From positions 62,001 through 126,000 of the forward strand of contig NZ_JAPDDR010000012.1 in assembly GCF_025950095.1 (NCBI RefSeq): DNA of 64,000 bases, written 5' to 3'. Shown here in pieces: positions 53,523 through 63,205 of this stretch (position 1 is the stretch's first letter; the number at the start of each line of letters is the position of its first letter). This stretch comes from Luteolibacter rhizosphaerae (GTDB taxonomy: Bacteria > Verrucomicrobiota > Verrucomicrobiia > Verrucomicrobiales > Akkermansiaceae). The notes under the pieces are model-generated. The model did no database searches. It worked only from the letters and a program-made list of their open reading frames with translations, and was not told the DNA's origin. A program made the translations under genes and the position numbers.

Positions 53523-55427
53523 ATGAACAATCCTTCCGCCGGCCACGCCGGTCGCCAGCCCTCGCTCGCCGCTGCCACTTTGGCAGCCCTCGGGATCGTT
53601 TTCGGAGACATCGGCACCAGCCCGCTCTACGCCTTCCGAGAGTGCTTTGCCCCCCACGGCATCGACCCCACTCCCTTGACCAAGGGGAATCTCGTCGGCG
53701 CGGCCTCCCTGATCGTCTGGGCGCTGATCCTCGTTGTCTCGGTCAAATACGTCCTCATCATCCTGCGTTTGGATAACCGGGGCGAGGGCGGCATCCTCGC
53801 CCTTTCCGCTCTCATTCGCTCCGCTGCGCGGCGGCTAGGGGGCAAGGACCCAAAGATGATCCTTCTGCTCGGTCTCGCCGGCTCATCGCTGATCTATGCG
53901 GATGGCATGATCACCCCCTCCATTTCCGTGCTGTCTGCGGTGGAGGGGCTTTCCGTCAGCGCGCCGCAGCTCTCGAATTACGTCGTGCCACTCGCCGTCG
54001 TTATCCTCGTGGGCATGTTCAGCATCCAACGCCACGGCACGGGGCGGGTCGGTATTCTTTTCGGGCCGATCGTGTTGCTCTGGTTCCTCACCCTCGGCGC
54101 CCTTGGCCTGCGCGGCGTCATCGCTCATCCGGAGGTCCTGAGTGCGATCAGCCCGACCGCCGGCATCACCTTCCTGATCCGGGAATGGCATCATGCATTC
54201 CCTCTGCTTGCTGCCGTATTCCTGGCCGTGACCGGTGGTGAAGCGCTCTATGCGGACCTCGGCCATTTCGGCACACGCTCCATCCGCGTCGGCTGGTTCG
54301 CCGTGGTGCTCCCCGGCCTTGTCTTGAACTATCTGGGTCAAGCGGCCCTGCTCAGCTACGATCCCTCCGCCCTGCGCGCGCCCTTCTTCCTCCTCGCGCC
54401 GGAAATGCTGCGCTTTCCGCTCACCATCCTGGCCACCGCCGCCGCCGCGATCGCCAGCCAAGCGCTTATCTCGGGAGCTTTCTCCCTCACCACCCAGGCC
54501 GTGCAACTCGGCTGCTTGCCGCGCGTGAAAATCCGCTACACCTCGGATCACTCCGCCGGGCAGGTCTATGTTCCCTCGATCAACCGCTTCCTTCTCGTCG
54601 CCTGCATCGTGCTGGTGGTTAGCTTCAAGAGCTCCACCGCCCTCGCTGGCGCCTACGGCATCGCCATCGTACTGACGATGACGATCACCTCTTTCCTCTT
54701 CTACTCCGCGGCGCGCGCCGTATGGGGCTGGACCAAGCTCAAGGCCGGGGCCGTCACCGGTCTCTTCCTCGCCATCGAGATTCCTTTCCTCGCCGCGAAT
54801 TCGCTCAAGATCATCCACGGCGGCTGGCTACCGCTCGTCGTGGCAGGCTCCGCAATGGGCCTGATGGTCACCTGGATCTGGGGTCGGGCCCGCCTCTACA
54901 AGCGCCTTTCCCGCGAGGCCCTGCCCGTCGATGCCCTGCTGGCCGATCTCAAGCGCGGCTCGATCCACCGCGTCCACGGCACCGCCGTCTACATGAGCGG
55001 CCGCGGCGACACCGTGCCCACCGCCCTGCTACACAATCTGAAGCACAACCAAGTCCTGCACGAAAAGGTCGTGCTGCTCCACGTCGATACCCTCGACCAG
55101 CCCTACGCCTACCCCTGCGCCTGCGCCAAGCATGAGGATCTTGGCAGCGGCCTGCACCGCGTCAGCCTGAGCTTCGGCTTCGCGGAAACTCCGGACGTAC
55201 CGGAAGCACTCAAGACCCGGTTGCCGGAAGAGGTAAAATTCCATCCGGGCAAGGCGACCTACTTCCTCGGCCGCGAATCCTACGGCGTGGGCAAGAATGC
55301 CAGCGCTCTCGATCGCATCCGCCTAGCGGTTTTCGCTGTCATGGCTCGGAACGCGTCCCCCGCCACGGCTTACTTCCGGCTCCCGCCCGGTCGCGTCGTC
55401 GAGCTCGGGGCGCAGATCACGCTCTGA
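53523..55427 (+). CDS. kup: Potassium uptake protein Kup
   Basis: The 634-residue membrane protein begins with LAAATLAALGIVFGDIGTSPLYAFRECF, the Kup/HAK hallmark, and has about 12 membrane helices followed by a cytoplasmic C-terminal domain (from about residue 460, with VHGTAVYMSGRGDTVPTALLHNLKHNQVLHEKVVLLHV). Kup couples K+ import to proton symport and is common in bacteria at acid pH or low K+. Length is typical (E. coli 622). The ATG at 53523 starts 24 residues before the first helix. Confidence 0.96.
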   Translation: MNNPSAGHAGRQPSLAAATLAALGIVFGDIGTSPLYAFRECFAPHGIDPTPLTKGNLVGAASLIVWALILVVSVKYVLIILRLDNRGEGGILALSALIRSAARRLGGKDPKMILLLGLAGSSLIYADGMITPSISVLSAVEGLSVSAPQLSNYVVPLAVVILVGMFSIQRHGTGRVGILFGPIVLLWFLTLGALGLRGVIAHPEVLSAISPTAGITFLIREWHHAFPLLAAVFLAVTGGEALYADLGHFGTRSIRVGWFAVVLPGLVLNYLGQAALLSYDPSALRAPFFLLAPEMLRFPLTILATAAAAIASQALISGAFSLTTQAVQLGCLPRVKIRYTSDHSAGQVYVPSINRFLLVACIVLVVSFKSSTALAGAYGIAIVLTMTITSFLFYSAARAVWGWTKLKAGAVTGLFLAIEIPFLAANSLKIIHGGWLPLVVAGSAMGLMVTWIWGRARLYKRLSREALPVDALLADLKRGSIHRVHGTAVYMSGRGDTVPTALLHNLKHNQVLHEKVVLLHVDTLDQPYAYPCACAKHEDLGSGLHRVSLSFGFAETPDVPEALKTRLPEEVKFHPGKATYFLGRESYGVGKNASALDRIRLAVFAVMARNASPATAYFRLPPGRVVELGAQITL

Positions 55428-55574
55428 AAAGGCTCTGAAACCTACGCAAAGCGCCCCTGTTTCAAATCGCTCTCTCGGAAAAGTTCCAGCACTCGTTTGC
55501 ATTCCACGCGTCTCCGCCTACTGTTAGGTGGACCGGATTGATCCGGCCCGACAACTGGAAAGGAACCCTGCCAG

Positions 55575-56582
55575 ATGCTCGGAAAAATCCTGCGCTTCTT
55601 CCGCGGAGACCCTCGTCCTGAACGACGGGAAAGGCCTCTGGACGACGCTCCGGTGCCGAAACTCGGCTTGGCACTTTCTTCCGGCGGAGCACGCGGGCTG
55701 GCCCATGTCGGGGTTCTTCAGGTTCTTGAAGAAAACGGCATCGAGGTGCATGCCATCGCTGGCTCGAGCATGGGTGCCTACATCGGGGCCCTCTGGGCAG
55801 CAGGCTTTTCCGGCGCCGCTCTGGAAGAACTCGCCGCGGAGATGCACGACCGCCGCCAACTCTGGCGACTGGCCGACCCGATGATCCCGCCCATGAAGGG
55901 TCTCTTCCGCGGCATGAAGGCGCGGGCTCATCTCGAACGCTCCCTCGGCGACCTCTGTTTTGAGGAGCTTGAACGCAAGATCCTCGCCGTCGCGGTGGAT
56001 ATCGACACCAAGGAACGCATCGTCTTCCGCCGTGGCCGCATTGCGGATGCCATTCATGCCTCCTGCGCCATGCCAGGGATCATCGCTCCGGTGATGGTCG
56101 ATGGCCACCGCTGCGTGGACGGCGGTGTGATCGATCCCGTTCCTGTCGGGGCCCTTCATAAGTTTACCGATGTCGACCGCGTGATCGCGGTCTCGGTGGT
56201 GCCGACCTTCCGCGATGTCGAGGAAGGCCGCTGCGCACGTGACGAAGAACCTTCTCCCACTTGGCTGCGCCGCTTCGGCTCGGCCCTCAATGGCAATCTC
56301 AACCTCCTCGCGAGGGGTAACATGATCGATACCTTTCGCCAAGGCATCCGCGCCGCGCAAATCCGCTTGGCGCACGAGGCCTGCAAACGCGCCGACCTCA
56401 CCCTAAGGCCGGAGCACTTCTTCGCCCCTTGGCACGACTACTCCGGCTTCCGCCGATTCATCGACGCCGGCCGCAAAGTCACCTTGGAGCACTTGGACGA
56501 AATCCGCGCCTTGTTGCGCCCAGATCTTCGCAGCCATGAACTTCCTACAATCCAATCCATGGTGGGCCACGACGTCGCATGA
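55575..56582 (+). CDS. Patatin-like phospholipase (RssA type)
   Basis: The 335-residue protein has the patatin oxyanion motif SSGGARGLAHVG (37-41), the nucleophile motif GSSMG at 63-67 (Ser65), and the dyad aspartate in VDGGV (D182). Patatin-like bacterial hydrolases release fatty acids from phospholipids or acyl esters. The N-terminal tail is basic (FFRGDPRPERRERP) and the C-terminal part includes FRPEHFF-like helices. It overlaps the following ligase gene by 47 nt, which strongly suggests joint translation and a role in supplying fatty acids to the beta-oxidation genes that follow. Confidence 0.9.
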   Translation: MLGKILRFFRGDPRPERRERPLDDAPVPKLGLALSSGGARGLAHVGVLQVLEENGIEVHAIAGSSMGAYIGALWAAGFSGAALEELAAEMHDRRQLWRLADPMIPPMKGLFRGMKARAHLERSLGDLCFEELERKILAVAVDIDTKERIVFRRGRIADAIHASCAMPGIIAPVMVDGHRCVDGGVIDPVPVGALHKFTDVDRVIAVSVVPTFRDVEEGRCARDEEPSPTWLRRFGSALNGNLNLLARGNMIDTFRQGIRAAQIRLAHEACKRADLTLRPEHFFAPWHDYSGFRRFIDAGRKVTLEHLDEIRALLRPDLRSHELPTIQSMVGHDVA

Positions 56583-57999
56583 TGAGATGCACCATCGCCA
56601 GGATGCGCTCTTGAGGCGGCTCCTGAGTGATCGCGTGGTGCCATTCACCGCTTATTATTCAAAGCTGTTCAGCGAGCTGGGAATCGAGGCCGGGGACATC
56701 CGCGGCACCGATGATCTGGTGAATCTCCCCTTCACCTCCAAGCGACTGCTGGAGAATCCGAAGGACTTCGTGGTGATTCCGGAGGAAGCCGCGCTGAAGC
56801 ATCAGTGGGCCACCATTCGCCATGCTCTTACCCATGGTCCTTCGTCGACCAAGCGGATGTTGGAGGAAGAGCTGCGGCCCATCCTGCTCACCAGCACAAC
56901 CGGCCGTTCGGCTGCGCCTGTCCCCTTCCTTTATACGAAGTATGACATCGCGAACCTCGAAACTGGTGGCACGCGGATGATGGAGCTCTGCAAGTCGGAT
57001 CCAGCTTGGCGGCACATCAATGCCTTCCCCTTCGCGCCTCACCTGGCCTTCTGGTTGGCCCATCATGCGGGCACCGGCTTCAACACCTTCATGCTCTCCA
57101 CCGGCGGAGGCAAGACGATGGGGACCGAGGGCAACTTGCGTTTGATCGGGAAGATCCAACCGGACGCGATCATCGCGATGCCCACCTTTCTTTACCACCT
57201 GCTGCAGCAGGCGGCGGCGGACAAGCAACGCTGGACGAATCTCAAGCGCATCGTGCTCGGCGGCGAGAAAGTGCCCGCCGGCATGCGGGTGAAGCTCAAG
57301 GCGCTCTGCGAACAGATCGGAGCCTCCGATGTTGCCATCATGTCCACATACGGCTTCACCGAGGCCAAGATGGCGTGGACGGAATGCATGCCGGATGGAG
57401 ACTCCGAGCCGAGCGGCTACCATATTTATCCTGACCTCACTTTTATCGAGGTGATCGATCCCGAAACCGGTGAGCGCGTCCCCGACGGCCATCCCGGTGA
57501 GATCGTCTGCACACCGCTTGATGCTCGCGGGACCGTGGTCATCCGTTACCGCACCGGCGACCTTATCGAGGGCGGCCTTGTCCATGAGGCTTGCCCCTGC
57601 TGTGGCCGCAGCTGTCCGCGCTTGGTCGGCAAGATCTCCCGCGTCTCCGACATCCGCCGTCTCAACATCGGCAAGCTCAAGGGCACCTTGGTGGACTTCA
57701 ACGCCTTGGAGAATCTCTTGGATGACACCGAAGGTCTGGGGGCCTGGCAGATCGAATTGAAGAAACGAAACGACGACCCGCTCGAAAGCGATCTGGTGCT
57801 CGTCCACGCCGCGCCCTCGAACGGCACCAACCGCGACACTCTCAAGAAGCGCATCGCCAACCGATTCGGGCAAGCCGTCGAGTTCGCCCCGAATGACATC
57901 GTCTTCCACTCTTGGGACGAGATCCGCGAGCTGCAAGGCGTGGGCAAGGAACTCAAGGAACAGAAGGTGGTCGATCACCGGCCCGCTAACGACAACTGA
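56536..57999 (+). CDS. PaaK-like AMP-dependent acyl-CoA ligase
   Basis: The 487-residue protein shows adenylating-enzyme motifs: a P-loop variant TSTTGRSAAPVPF, the core STYGFTEAKMAW, YRTGDLIEGG and the PaaK-type Cys-rich CPCCGRSCPRLVGKISRVSD, followed by the hinge and a small C-terminal domain. PaaK-like enzymes form CoA thioesters of carboxylic acids. Here, sitting between a phospholipase and thiolase/FadJ/acyl-CoA dehydrogenase genes, it most likely activates fatty acids, in place of a FadD. It begins inside the patatin gene and ends 8 nt before the thiolase gene. The exact chain length it accepts is unknown. Confidence 0.85.
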   Translation: MNFLQSNPWWATTSHDEMHHRQDALLRRLLSDRVVPFTAYYSKLFSELGIEAGDIRGTDDLVNLPFTSKRLLENPKDFVVIPEEAALKHQWATIRHALTHGPSSTKRMLEEELRPILLTSTTGRSAAPVPFLYTKYDIANLETGGTRMMELCKSDPAWRHINAFPFAPHLAFWLAHHAGTGFNTFMLSTGGGKTMGTEGNLRLIGKIQPDAIIAMPTFLYHLLQQAAADKQRWTNLKRIVLGGEKVPAGMRVKLKALCEQIGASDVAIMSTYGFTEAKMAWTECMPDGDSEPSGYHIYPDLTFIEVIDPETGERVPDGHPGEIVCTPLDARGTVVIRYRTGDLIEGGLVHEACPCCGRSCPRLVGKISRVSDIRRLNIGKLKGTLVDFNALENLLDDTEGLGAWQIELKKRNDDPLESDLVLVHAAPSNGTNRDTLKKRIANRFGQAVEFAPNDIVFHSWDEIRELQGVGKELKEQKVVDHRPANDN

Positions 58000-58007
58000 A
58001 ACAAGCC

Positions 58008-59267
58008 ATGTCCGATCTACACATCATCGCCGGAGTCCGCACTCCCTTCTGCCGGATGGGATCGGACTTCGATGGGCTGGGGGCCGATGATCTCGGCCGC
58101 CATGCCACCACAGCGCTCCTGCTCCGCACCGGTATCGATCCGGATCTCATCGACGAGGTGATCTTCGGCTGCGTAGCCCAACCTGCGGATGCGGCCAATG
58201 TCGCCCGTGTCATCGCGCTCCGCTCGGGCATTCCGAAGCGCATTCCCGCGGCCACGGTCCACCGCAACTGCGCCTCGGGCATGGAGGCCATCACCACCGC
58301 ACACCAACGAATGATGAGCGGGCGCGGCGAGCTCTTTGTCGTGGGCGGAGCTGAGAGCATGTCCAGCGTGCCGATGATGTTCTCACATGCCAGCGCCCGG
58401 AAATTCGGCGAGCTCGCGAAGGCGAAAGCCGTCGGCCAGAAGATCACCGCACTCGCCAGCTTCCGCCCGAAAGACTTCAAGCCCCGCGTGGGACTTCAAC
58501 TTGGTCTCACTGATCCCTACAGCGGGATGATCATGGGAGACACCGCGGAGATCCTCGCCCGCGAGTATCACATCTCCCGCGAGATCCAGGATTCCTTCGC
58601 CGCCGCATCGCATCGCAAGGCATTCGCCGCCGCGGACCTGCTCAAGGAGGAGATCGCGCCCGTGCACCTCCCGGGCAATGCCGTGACTCGCGACAATGGT
58701 GTGCGAGAAGACTCCACGCCACAGAAGCTGGCAAAGCTCCGCCCGATCTTCGATCGCCAGACCGGAACGGTCACGGCGGGTAATAGCTCGCAGATCACCG
58801 ATGGCGCCGTCGCCCTTCTCGTCGGCAGCGAGGATGCGGTGAAGCGCCTCGGCATCGAGCCGCTCGGTCGCCTCAGCGGCTACGCCTACAGCGGTTGCGA
58901 CCCCGAGCGCATGGGCCTCGGTCCTGTCCATGCAATCGCGCTGGCCCGGCAGATCACCGGCCTGTCTCCGGAGGATGCCGATCTCGTCGAGATCAATGAA
59001 GCCTTCGCCGCCCAAGTCCTCGCGGTGCTGGCCGCGCTGCGCGATCCCCGCAAGAGCGGTCACGAGCTTCATCCCGTCGAGATTCCCCCCGAAATTCTCA
59101 ACCGCCGCGGCGGCTCCATCGCACTCGGCCATCCGGTCGGTGCCACCGGAGCGCGACTCGCACTCACCGCGCTCCACCAACTCCGTGAAACGGGCGGCCA
59201 CCGCGCTCTCATCACCGCCTGTGTCGGCGGCGGCCAAGGTGCCGCTCTTTGGCTCGAACGAAACTAA
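58008..59267 (+). CDS. Acetyl-CoA acyltransferase (3-ketoacyl-CoA thiolase)
   Basis: The 419-residue thiolase has the nucleophile Cys in HRNCASGMEAI (about residue 87), the GHPVGATGAR histidine motif and the second active-site Cys in CVGGGQGAALWL near the C-terminus. It also carries the loop ITDGAVALLVGS and the EINEAFAAQ motif. It cleaves 3-ketoacyl-CoA to acetyl-CoA and a shortened acyl-CoA, the last step of beta-oxidation. It lies 4 nt upstream of the FadJ-type gene, whose product makes its substrate. It resembles FadA/FadI, but the symbol is not fixed by sequence alone. Confidence 0.94.
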   Translation: MSDLHIIAGVRTPFCRMGSDFDGLGADDLGRHATTALLLRTGIDPDLIDEVIFGCVAQPADAANVARVIALRSGIPKRIPAATVHRNCASGMEAITTAHQRMMSGRGELFVVGGAESMSSVPMMFSHASARKFGELAKAKAVGQKITALASFRPKDFKPRVGLQLGLTDPYSGMIMGDTAEILAREYHISREIQDSFAAASHRKAFAAADLLKEEIAPVHLPGNAVTRDNGVREDSTPQKLAKLRPIFDRQTGTVTAGNSSQITDGAVALLVGSEDAVKRLGIEPLGRLSGYAYSGCDPERMGLGPVHAIALARQITGLSPEDADLVEINEAFAAQVLAVLAALRDPRKSGHELHPVEIPPEILNRRGGSIALGHPVGATGARLALTALHQLRETGGHRALITACVGGGQGAALWLERN

Positions 59268-59271
59268 GGCC

Positions 59272-61314
59272 ATGAACCATCTCCATTTCCAACTCCAAGG
59301 TAGCCACGGCGTGCTGACCTTCGACCGCGAGGGATCCTCGGCGAACATCTTCGACCGCCCTGCCCTTGTGGAACTCTCCGAAAAGCTCGATGCGCTTTCC
59401 GCTCATCCGGAGCTGGCCGGACTCATCATCCGTTCGGCCAAACCTAGCATCTTCATCGCAGGAGCCGATCTCAAGGCGCTGTCTTCGGCTCATGGTGAAG
59501 AGCTACGCGATCTGATCGAGCTCGGCCAAGCCACCTTCGACAAGCTGGCACACCTTCCCTATCCGACAGTCGCGGCCATCCACGGGGCCTGCGTGGGAGG
59601 AGGACTGGAACTGGCTCTCGCTTGCGACTGGCGGGTCGCCAGTGACGAGAAGGCCACCAAGATCGGACTGCCCGAAACTCAGCTCGGTATTCTTCCCGCC
59701 TGGGGTGGCACCACGCGTCTGCCAAGATTGATCGGTCTGCCCGCTGCCCTGCCTTTGATTCTGGCCGGCAAGATCATGCCCGCGAAGGCGGCGCGCGCTA
59801 AAGGTATCGTCGATGCCGTCGTGCCGCAGGAGCACCTTGAAGAGCATGCCCTCGTGCTGCTGCAGAAGGGCAAGCGCCACGCCAAGCCACACCTGCTGAT
59901 TCACAATCCGCTCGTCGCCCCGCTAATCGCCCTCAAAGCGCGGGCCGATCTGAAGAAGAAGACCCACGGACTCTATCCCGGACCGGAGGCGGCCCTCGAG
60001 GTGGCCGCGAAATCCTGCTACGGCCCCGTCCACGCCGGCTTCGAGCGCGAGCGGGAGGCGATCCTCCAGCTTGCCGAGCGGCCGGAGACCCACCAACTGC
60101 TCCGGCTCTTCTTCCTTCAGGAGCGCGCGAAGAAGCACAAGATCGTGGCCGCCGATCCTCAACCGGTAGGCCGCTGCGCCGTGATTGGTGCCGGCGTCAT
60201 GGGAGCGGGCATCGCCTACTGGCTGAGCACCCGCGGACATGAAGTGATCCTGCGCGATCTCGACGATGCAGCCCTCGCCAAAGGAATGAAGTCGATCGCC
60301 AAGGGCTATGATGAGGCTCGCAAGCGCCGCGTGCTAACCCCGACGGAGGCCGCGCGCGGCATCGATCGCATCCTGCCTTCTTCCGTCCCAGTGCCCTTGG
60401 ACCGCTGTGACCTGGTGATCGAAGCGGCCGTGGAGAAGCTCGACATCAAGCGCAAGGTCTTCGCCGACCTTTCCGCCCGCACACGACCGGACACGATCCT
60501 GGCCACAAACACCTCCGCCCTGCCCGTTCATGAACTGGCCGAGGTGATCACCCATCCCGAGCGCCTGGTGGGCTTGCACTTTTTCAATCCCGTCCACCGC
60601 ATGCAGTTGGTCGAGGTGGTGCGAACCCCTCAAACATCCGACGCGACTTTGGCGACCGCTGTGGGCTTCGTCCGCTCGATCGGCAAGCTCCCCGTGGTGG
60701 TCCGGGATTCACCGGGCTTCCTCGTGAATCGGATTCTGATGCCCTACTTGGTCGAGGCGGCGTCTCTCTTCGAACGCGGTGGAGACCCCGAGGAGCTTGA
60801 TGATGACATGCTGGACTTCGGCATGCCCATGGGTCCGCTCCGCCTTCTCGACGAAGTCGGTCTGGATGTGGCGGCACATGTTGCCCGGACCTTGGCGGAC
60901 GCCTTCCCCGAGCGCATGAAAGTTCCGGACTTGCTCGACAAGCTCATTGCCAAAGGTCATCTCGGCCGCAAATCCGGATCCGGATTCTACATCTACGAAG
61001 GTCATCGTACCCGTCCGAATCTGGAGGCCTTGGCCCTTCGCAGCGGGACGGAGCCTCTGCCCGCGGATACCGCCCGCCATCTCGCCCGCTGCATGAGCGA
61101 GGAAGCGCGGCTCTGCCTGGACGAGCATGTCGCCGAAACGGCAGACGACATCGACCTCGCGATGGTGCTCGGCACCGGCTACGCGCCCTTCCGTGGCGGC
61201 CCCCTCCAGTACGAACTCAACCTGGCAAGCATGCCGAAGAACAACGCCCCAACGGCGAAACCCGCGACCCCGCGATCCCATGAAGGCCTCACTCACGCCA
61301 CCCGACACCACTGA
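59272..61314 (+). CDS. Multifunctional enoyl-CoA hydratase / 3-hydroxyacyl-CoA dehydrogenase (FadB/FadJ type)
   Basis: The 680-residue protein starts at the ATG 4 nt after the thiolase gene. The N-terminal half (about 1-190) is a crotonase: RSAKPSIFIAGADLKAL and the oxyanion region HGACVGGGLELALACDWR. A Rossmann dehydrogenase follows from about residue 300: VIGAGVMGAGIAYWLSTRGHEVILRD, with NTSALPVHELA, HFFNPVHRM and DSPGFLVNRI, then the C-terminal dehydrogenase domains. It performs the hydration and second oxidation steps of fatty-acid breakdown. The last 35 nt overlap the acyl-CoA dehydrogenase gene. It is closer in size to FadJ (714) than to FadB. Confidence 0.95.
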   Translation: MNHLHFQLQGSHGVLTFDREGSSANIFDRPALVELSEKLDALSAHPELAGLIIRSAKPSIFIAGADLKALSSAHGEELRDLIELGQATFDKLAHLPYPTVAAIHGACVGGGLELALACDWRVASDEKATKIGLPETQLGILPAWGGTTRLPRLIGLPAALPLILAGKIMPAKAARAKGIVDAVVPQEHLEEHALVLLQKGKRHAKPHLLIHNPLVAPLIALKARADLKKKTHGLYPGPEAALEVAAKSCYGPVHAGFEREREAILQLAERPETHQLLRLFFLQERAKKHKIVAADPQPVGRCAVIGAGVMGAGIAYWLSTRGHEVILRDLDDAALAKGMKSIAKGYDEARKRRVLTPTEAARGIDRILPSSVPVPLDRCDLVIEAAVEKLDIKRKVFADLSARTRPDTILATNTSALPVHELAEVITHPERLVGLHFFNPVHRMQLVEVVRTPQTSDATLATAVGFVRSIGKLPVVVRDSPGFLVNRILMPYLVEAASLFERGGDPEELDDDMLDFGMPMGPLRLLDEVGLDVAAHVARTLADAFPERMKVPDLLDKLIAKGHLGRKSGSGFYIYEGHRTRPNLEALALRSGTEPLPADTARHLARCMSEEARLCLDEHVAETADDIDLAMVLGTGYAPFRGGPLQYELNLASMPKNNAPTAKPATPRSHEGLTHATRHH

Positions 61315-63142
61315 AAAGAAAGTCCGCCGCGATACCGGCGCTTCCATCATCGACACCACGAAGATGTCGGAAGGCCAGCGCGCGGCCTTGGAGCTGGCCG
61401 AGTCCTCGCGCGATAGCCGGGAACTCAGCGGCTTCGCCGCCTCACTCTTCGATGGCTCCCCGGACTTCAGCCCGCTCTTCCCCTTCCCCGCTCAGAACGA
61501 GAGCGACCGCGCGGAAGGCGACGCCTTCCTCCAGAAGCTCGGCACCTTCCTACGCGAGCGCACCGATCCCGATGCCATCGACCGCGAGGGCGAGATCCCG
61601 GACGAGGTCTTCAAAGGACTCGCCACCCTCGGTGCCTTCGGCATCAAGATCCCGAAAGAACTCGGCGGACTGGGTCTCTCCCAGACGAACTACTCGCGTG
61701 CCGCGATGCTGCTCGGCGGTCATTGCGGCAACCTGACCGCGCTGCTCTCCGCACATCAATCGATCGGCATTCCCCAGCCGCTTCTCGTGTTCGGCACGGA
61801 TGAGCAGAAGAAGAAGTATCTCCCAAGATGTGCCGCAGGAGATGTCTCAGCCTTCGCCCTGACGGAAACCGAAGTCGGTTCCGATCCCGCGCGCATGAAA
61901 ACGGAAGCCAAGCTATCCGACGACGGCAGCCATTGGATTCTCGATGGCGAGAAGCTCTGGTGCACGAACGGTTTGAAAGCGAAGCACCTGATTGTGATGG
62001 CTCGCACGCCGCTGCCGGACAAGCCGAACGCCATCACTGCCTTCATCGTGGAGACCTCGTGGCCCGGCGTGGAGATCGTGAACCGCTGCCGCTTCATGGG
62101 CCTGAAGGCGCTCTATAATGGCGTGATCCGTTTCACCGGCGTGAAGGTGCCGCGTGAGAATGTGGTAGGGGATGAAGGCAAAGGACTGAAAGTTGCTCTG
62201 ACAACGCTGAACACCGGGCGGCTGACCCTCCCCGCCGCTTGTGTCGGTTTGCTTGATCGCTGCCTCGACATCGCGCTTACTTGGTCCCGCAGCCGCGAGC
62301 AATGGGGCCAAGCCATCGGCAAGCACGAAGCGATCGCTGGCAAGCTCGCGGACCTTGCCGCCGACGCATTCGCCACTGAAGCGATGGTTCGCTACACCTC
62401 CGCTTTGGTCGATGTGGATAAACACGCCGACATCCGCCTGGAGGCGGCCATGGCCAAGCTCTGGGGCACGGAGGCCGGCTGGCGCGGTGCCGATAGAACC
62501 ATGCAGATCAAGGGCGGCCGCGGTTACGAGACCGCGGACTCCTTGCGCGCCCGCGGTGACAAGCCCGATCCGGTGGAGCGTCTTCTCCGCGATAGCCGCA
62601 TCAACACGATCTTCGAGGGCTCCACCGAGATCATGCACCTCTTCATCGCCCGCGAAGCACTAGATCCTCACCTCCGCCGCGGTGCCGCAGCACTCGATAC
62701 CCGCAAGGTTGCAGGCGAGCGCCTGAATGCCGCGGCCAAGGCGGGCCTCTACTACGCACGCTGGTATCCCGCCCGCTGGCTACCTTCATCGGGCCACATT
62801 CCCCACGACTTGGATCCCGGCCTGAAACGCGGTCTCCGCGATATCGCGAAGCTGAGCCGCAAGCTCGCCCGCACCCTCTTTCACTCCATGGCCCTGAACG
62901 GACCCAAGCTGGAACGCCGCCAGCTCTTGTTAGGCCGTTTGGTCGATATCGGTGCCGAACTCTTTGCAATGAGCGTCTCCGTCTCCCGTGCCCACACGCT
63001 CGGTGACACCCGCTCGATCGAGACTGCCATCTACATCTGCCTGCGCGGCAAGCGCCGCATCGAAGCACTCTTCGCGGATGCCTCACGATCGCCGGATAAG
63101 ACGGCTTACCGCCTCGCCAAAGCTCTTCTGGAGTCCTCTTGA
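61280..63142 (+). CDS. Long-chain acyl-CoA dehydrogenase
   Basis: The ATG at 61280, inside the end of the FadJ-type gene, gives 620 residues, longer than typical 380-400-residue acyl-CoA dehydrogenases and similar to VLCAD-type enzymes with a C-terminal extension. Seen are the FAD-site segments FALTETEVGSDPARMKT and WCTNGLKAKHLIVMARTP, QWGQAIGKHEAIAGKLADLA, IKGGRGYETADSL and the C-terminal RDSRINTIFEGSTEIMHLFIAREAL. The extra 180 or so C-terminal residues are helical, as in membrane-associated VLCAD. It carries out the first oxidation of beta-oxidation and passes electrons to ETF. Confidence 0.92.
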   Translation: MKASLTPPDTTEKKVRRDTGASIIDTTKMSEGQRAALELAESSRDSRELSGFAASLFDGSPDFSPLFPFPAQNESDRAEGDAFLQKLGTFLRERTDPDAIDREGEIPDEVFKGLATLGAFGIKIPKELGGLGLSQTNYSRAAMLLGGHCGNLTALLSAHQSIGIPQPLLVFGTDEQKKKYLPRCAAGDVSAFALTETEVGSDPARMKTEAKLSDDGSHWILDGEKLWCTNGLKAKHLIVMARTPLPDKPNAITAFIVETSWPGVEIVNRCRFMGLKALYNGVIRFTGVKVPRENVVGDEGKGLKVALTTLNTGRLTLPAACVGLLDRCLDIALTWSRSREQWGQAIGKHEAIAGKLADLAADAFATEAMVRYTSALVDVDKHADIRLEAAMAKLWGTEAGWRGADRTMQIKGGRGYETADSLRARGDKPDPVERLLRDSRINTIFEGSTEIMHLFIAREALDPHLRRGAAALDTRKVAGERLNAAAKAGLYYARWYPARWLPSSGHIPHDLDPGLKRGLRDIAKLSRKLARTLFHSMALNGPKLERRQLLLGRLVDIGAELFAMSVSVSRAHTLGDTRSIETAIYICLRGKRRIEALFADASRSPDKTAYRLAKALLESS

Positions 63143-63205
63143 GGGGTCCATTGGCCCGATCTTGTTCTTGTCCCCATTCCTGCTCTGCAGGCATGGTTCA
63201 CAGAG

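Noticed and set aside
56659-57978. Open frame of 439 residues opposite the PaaK-like ligase gene
   Set aside because: The plus-strand gene carries all adenylation motifs and fits the operon. The minus frame shows none.
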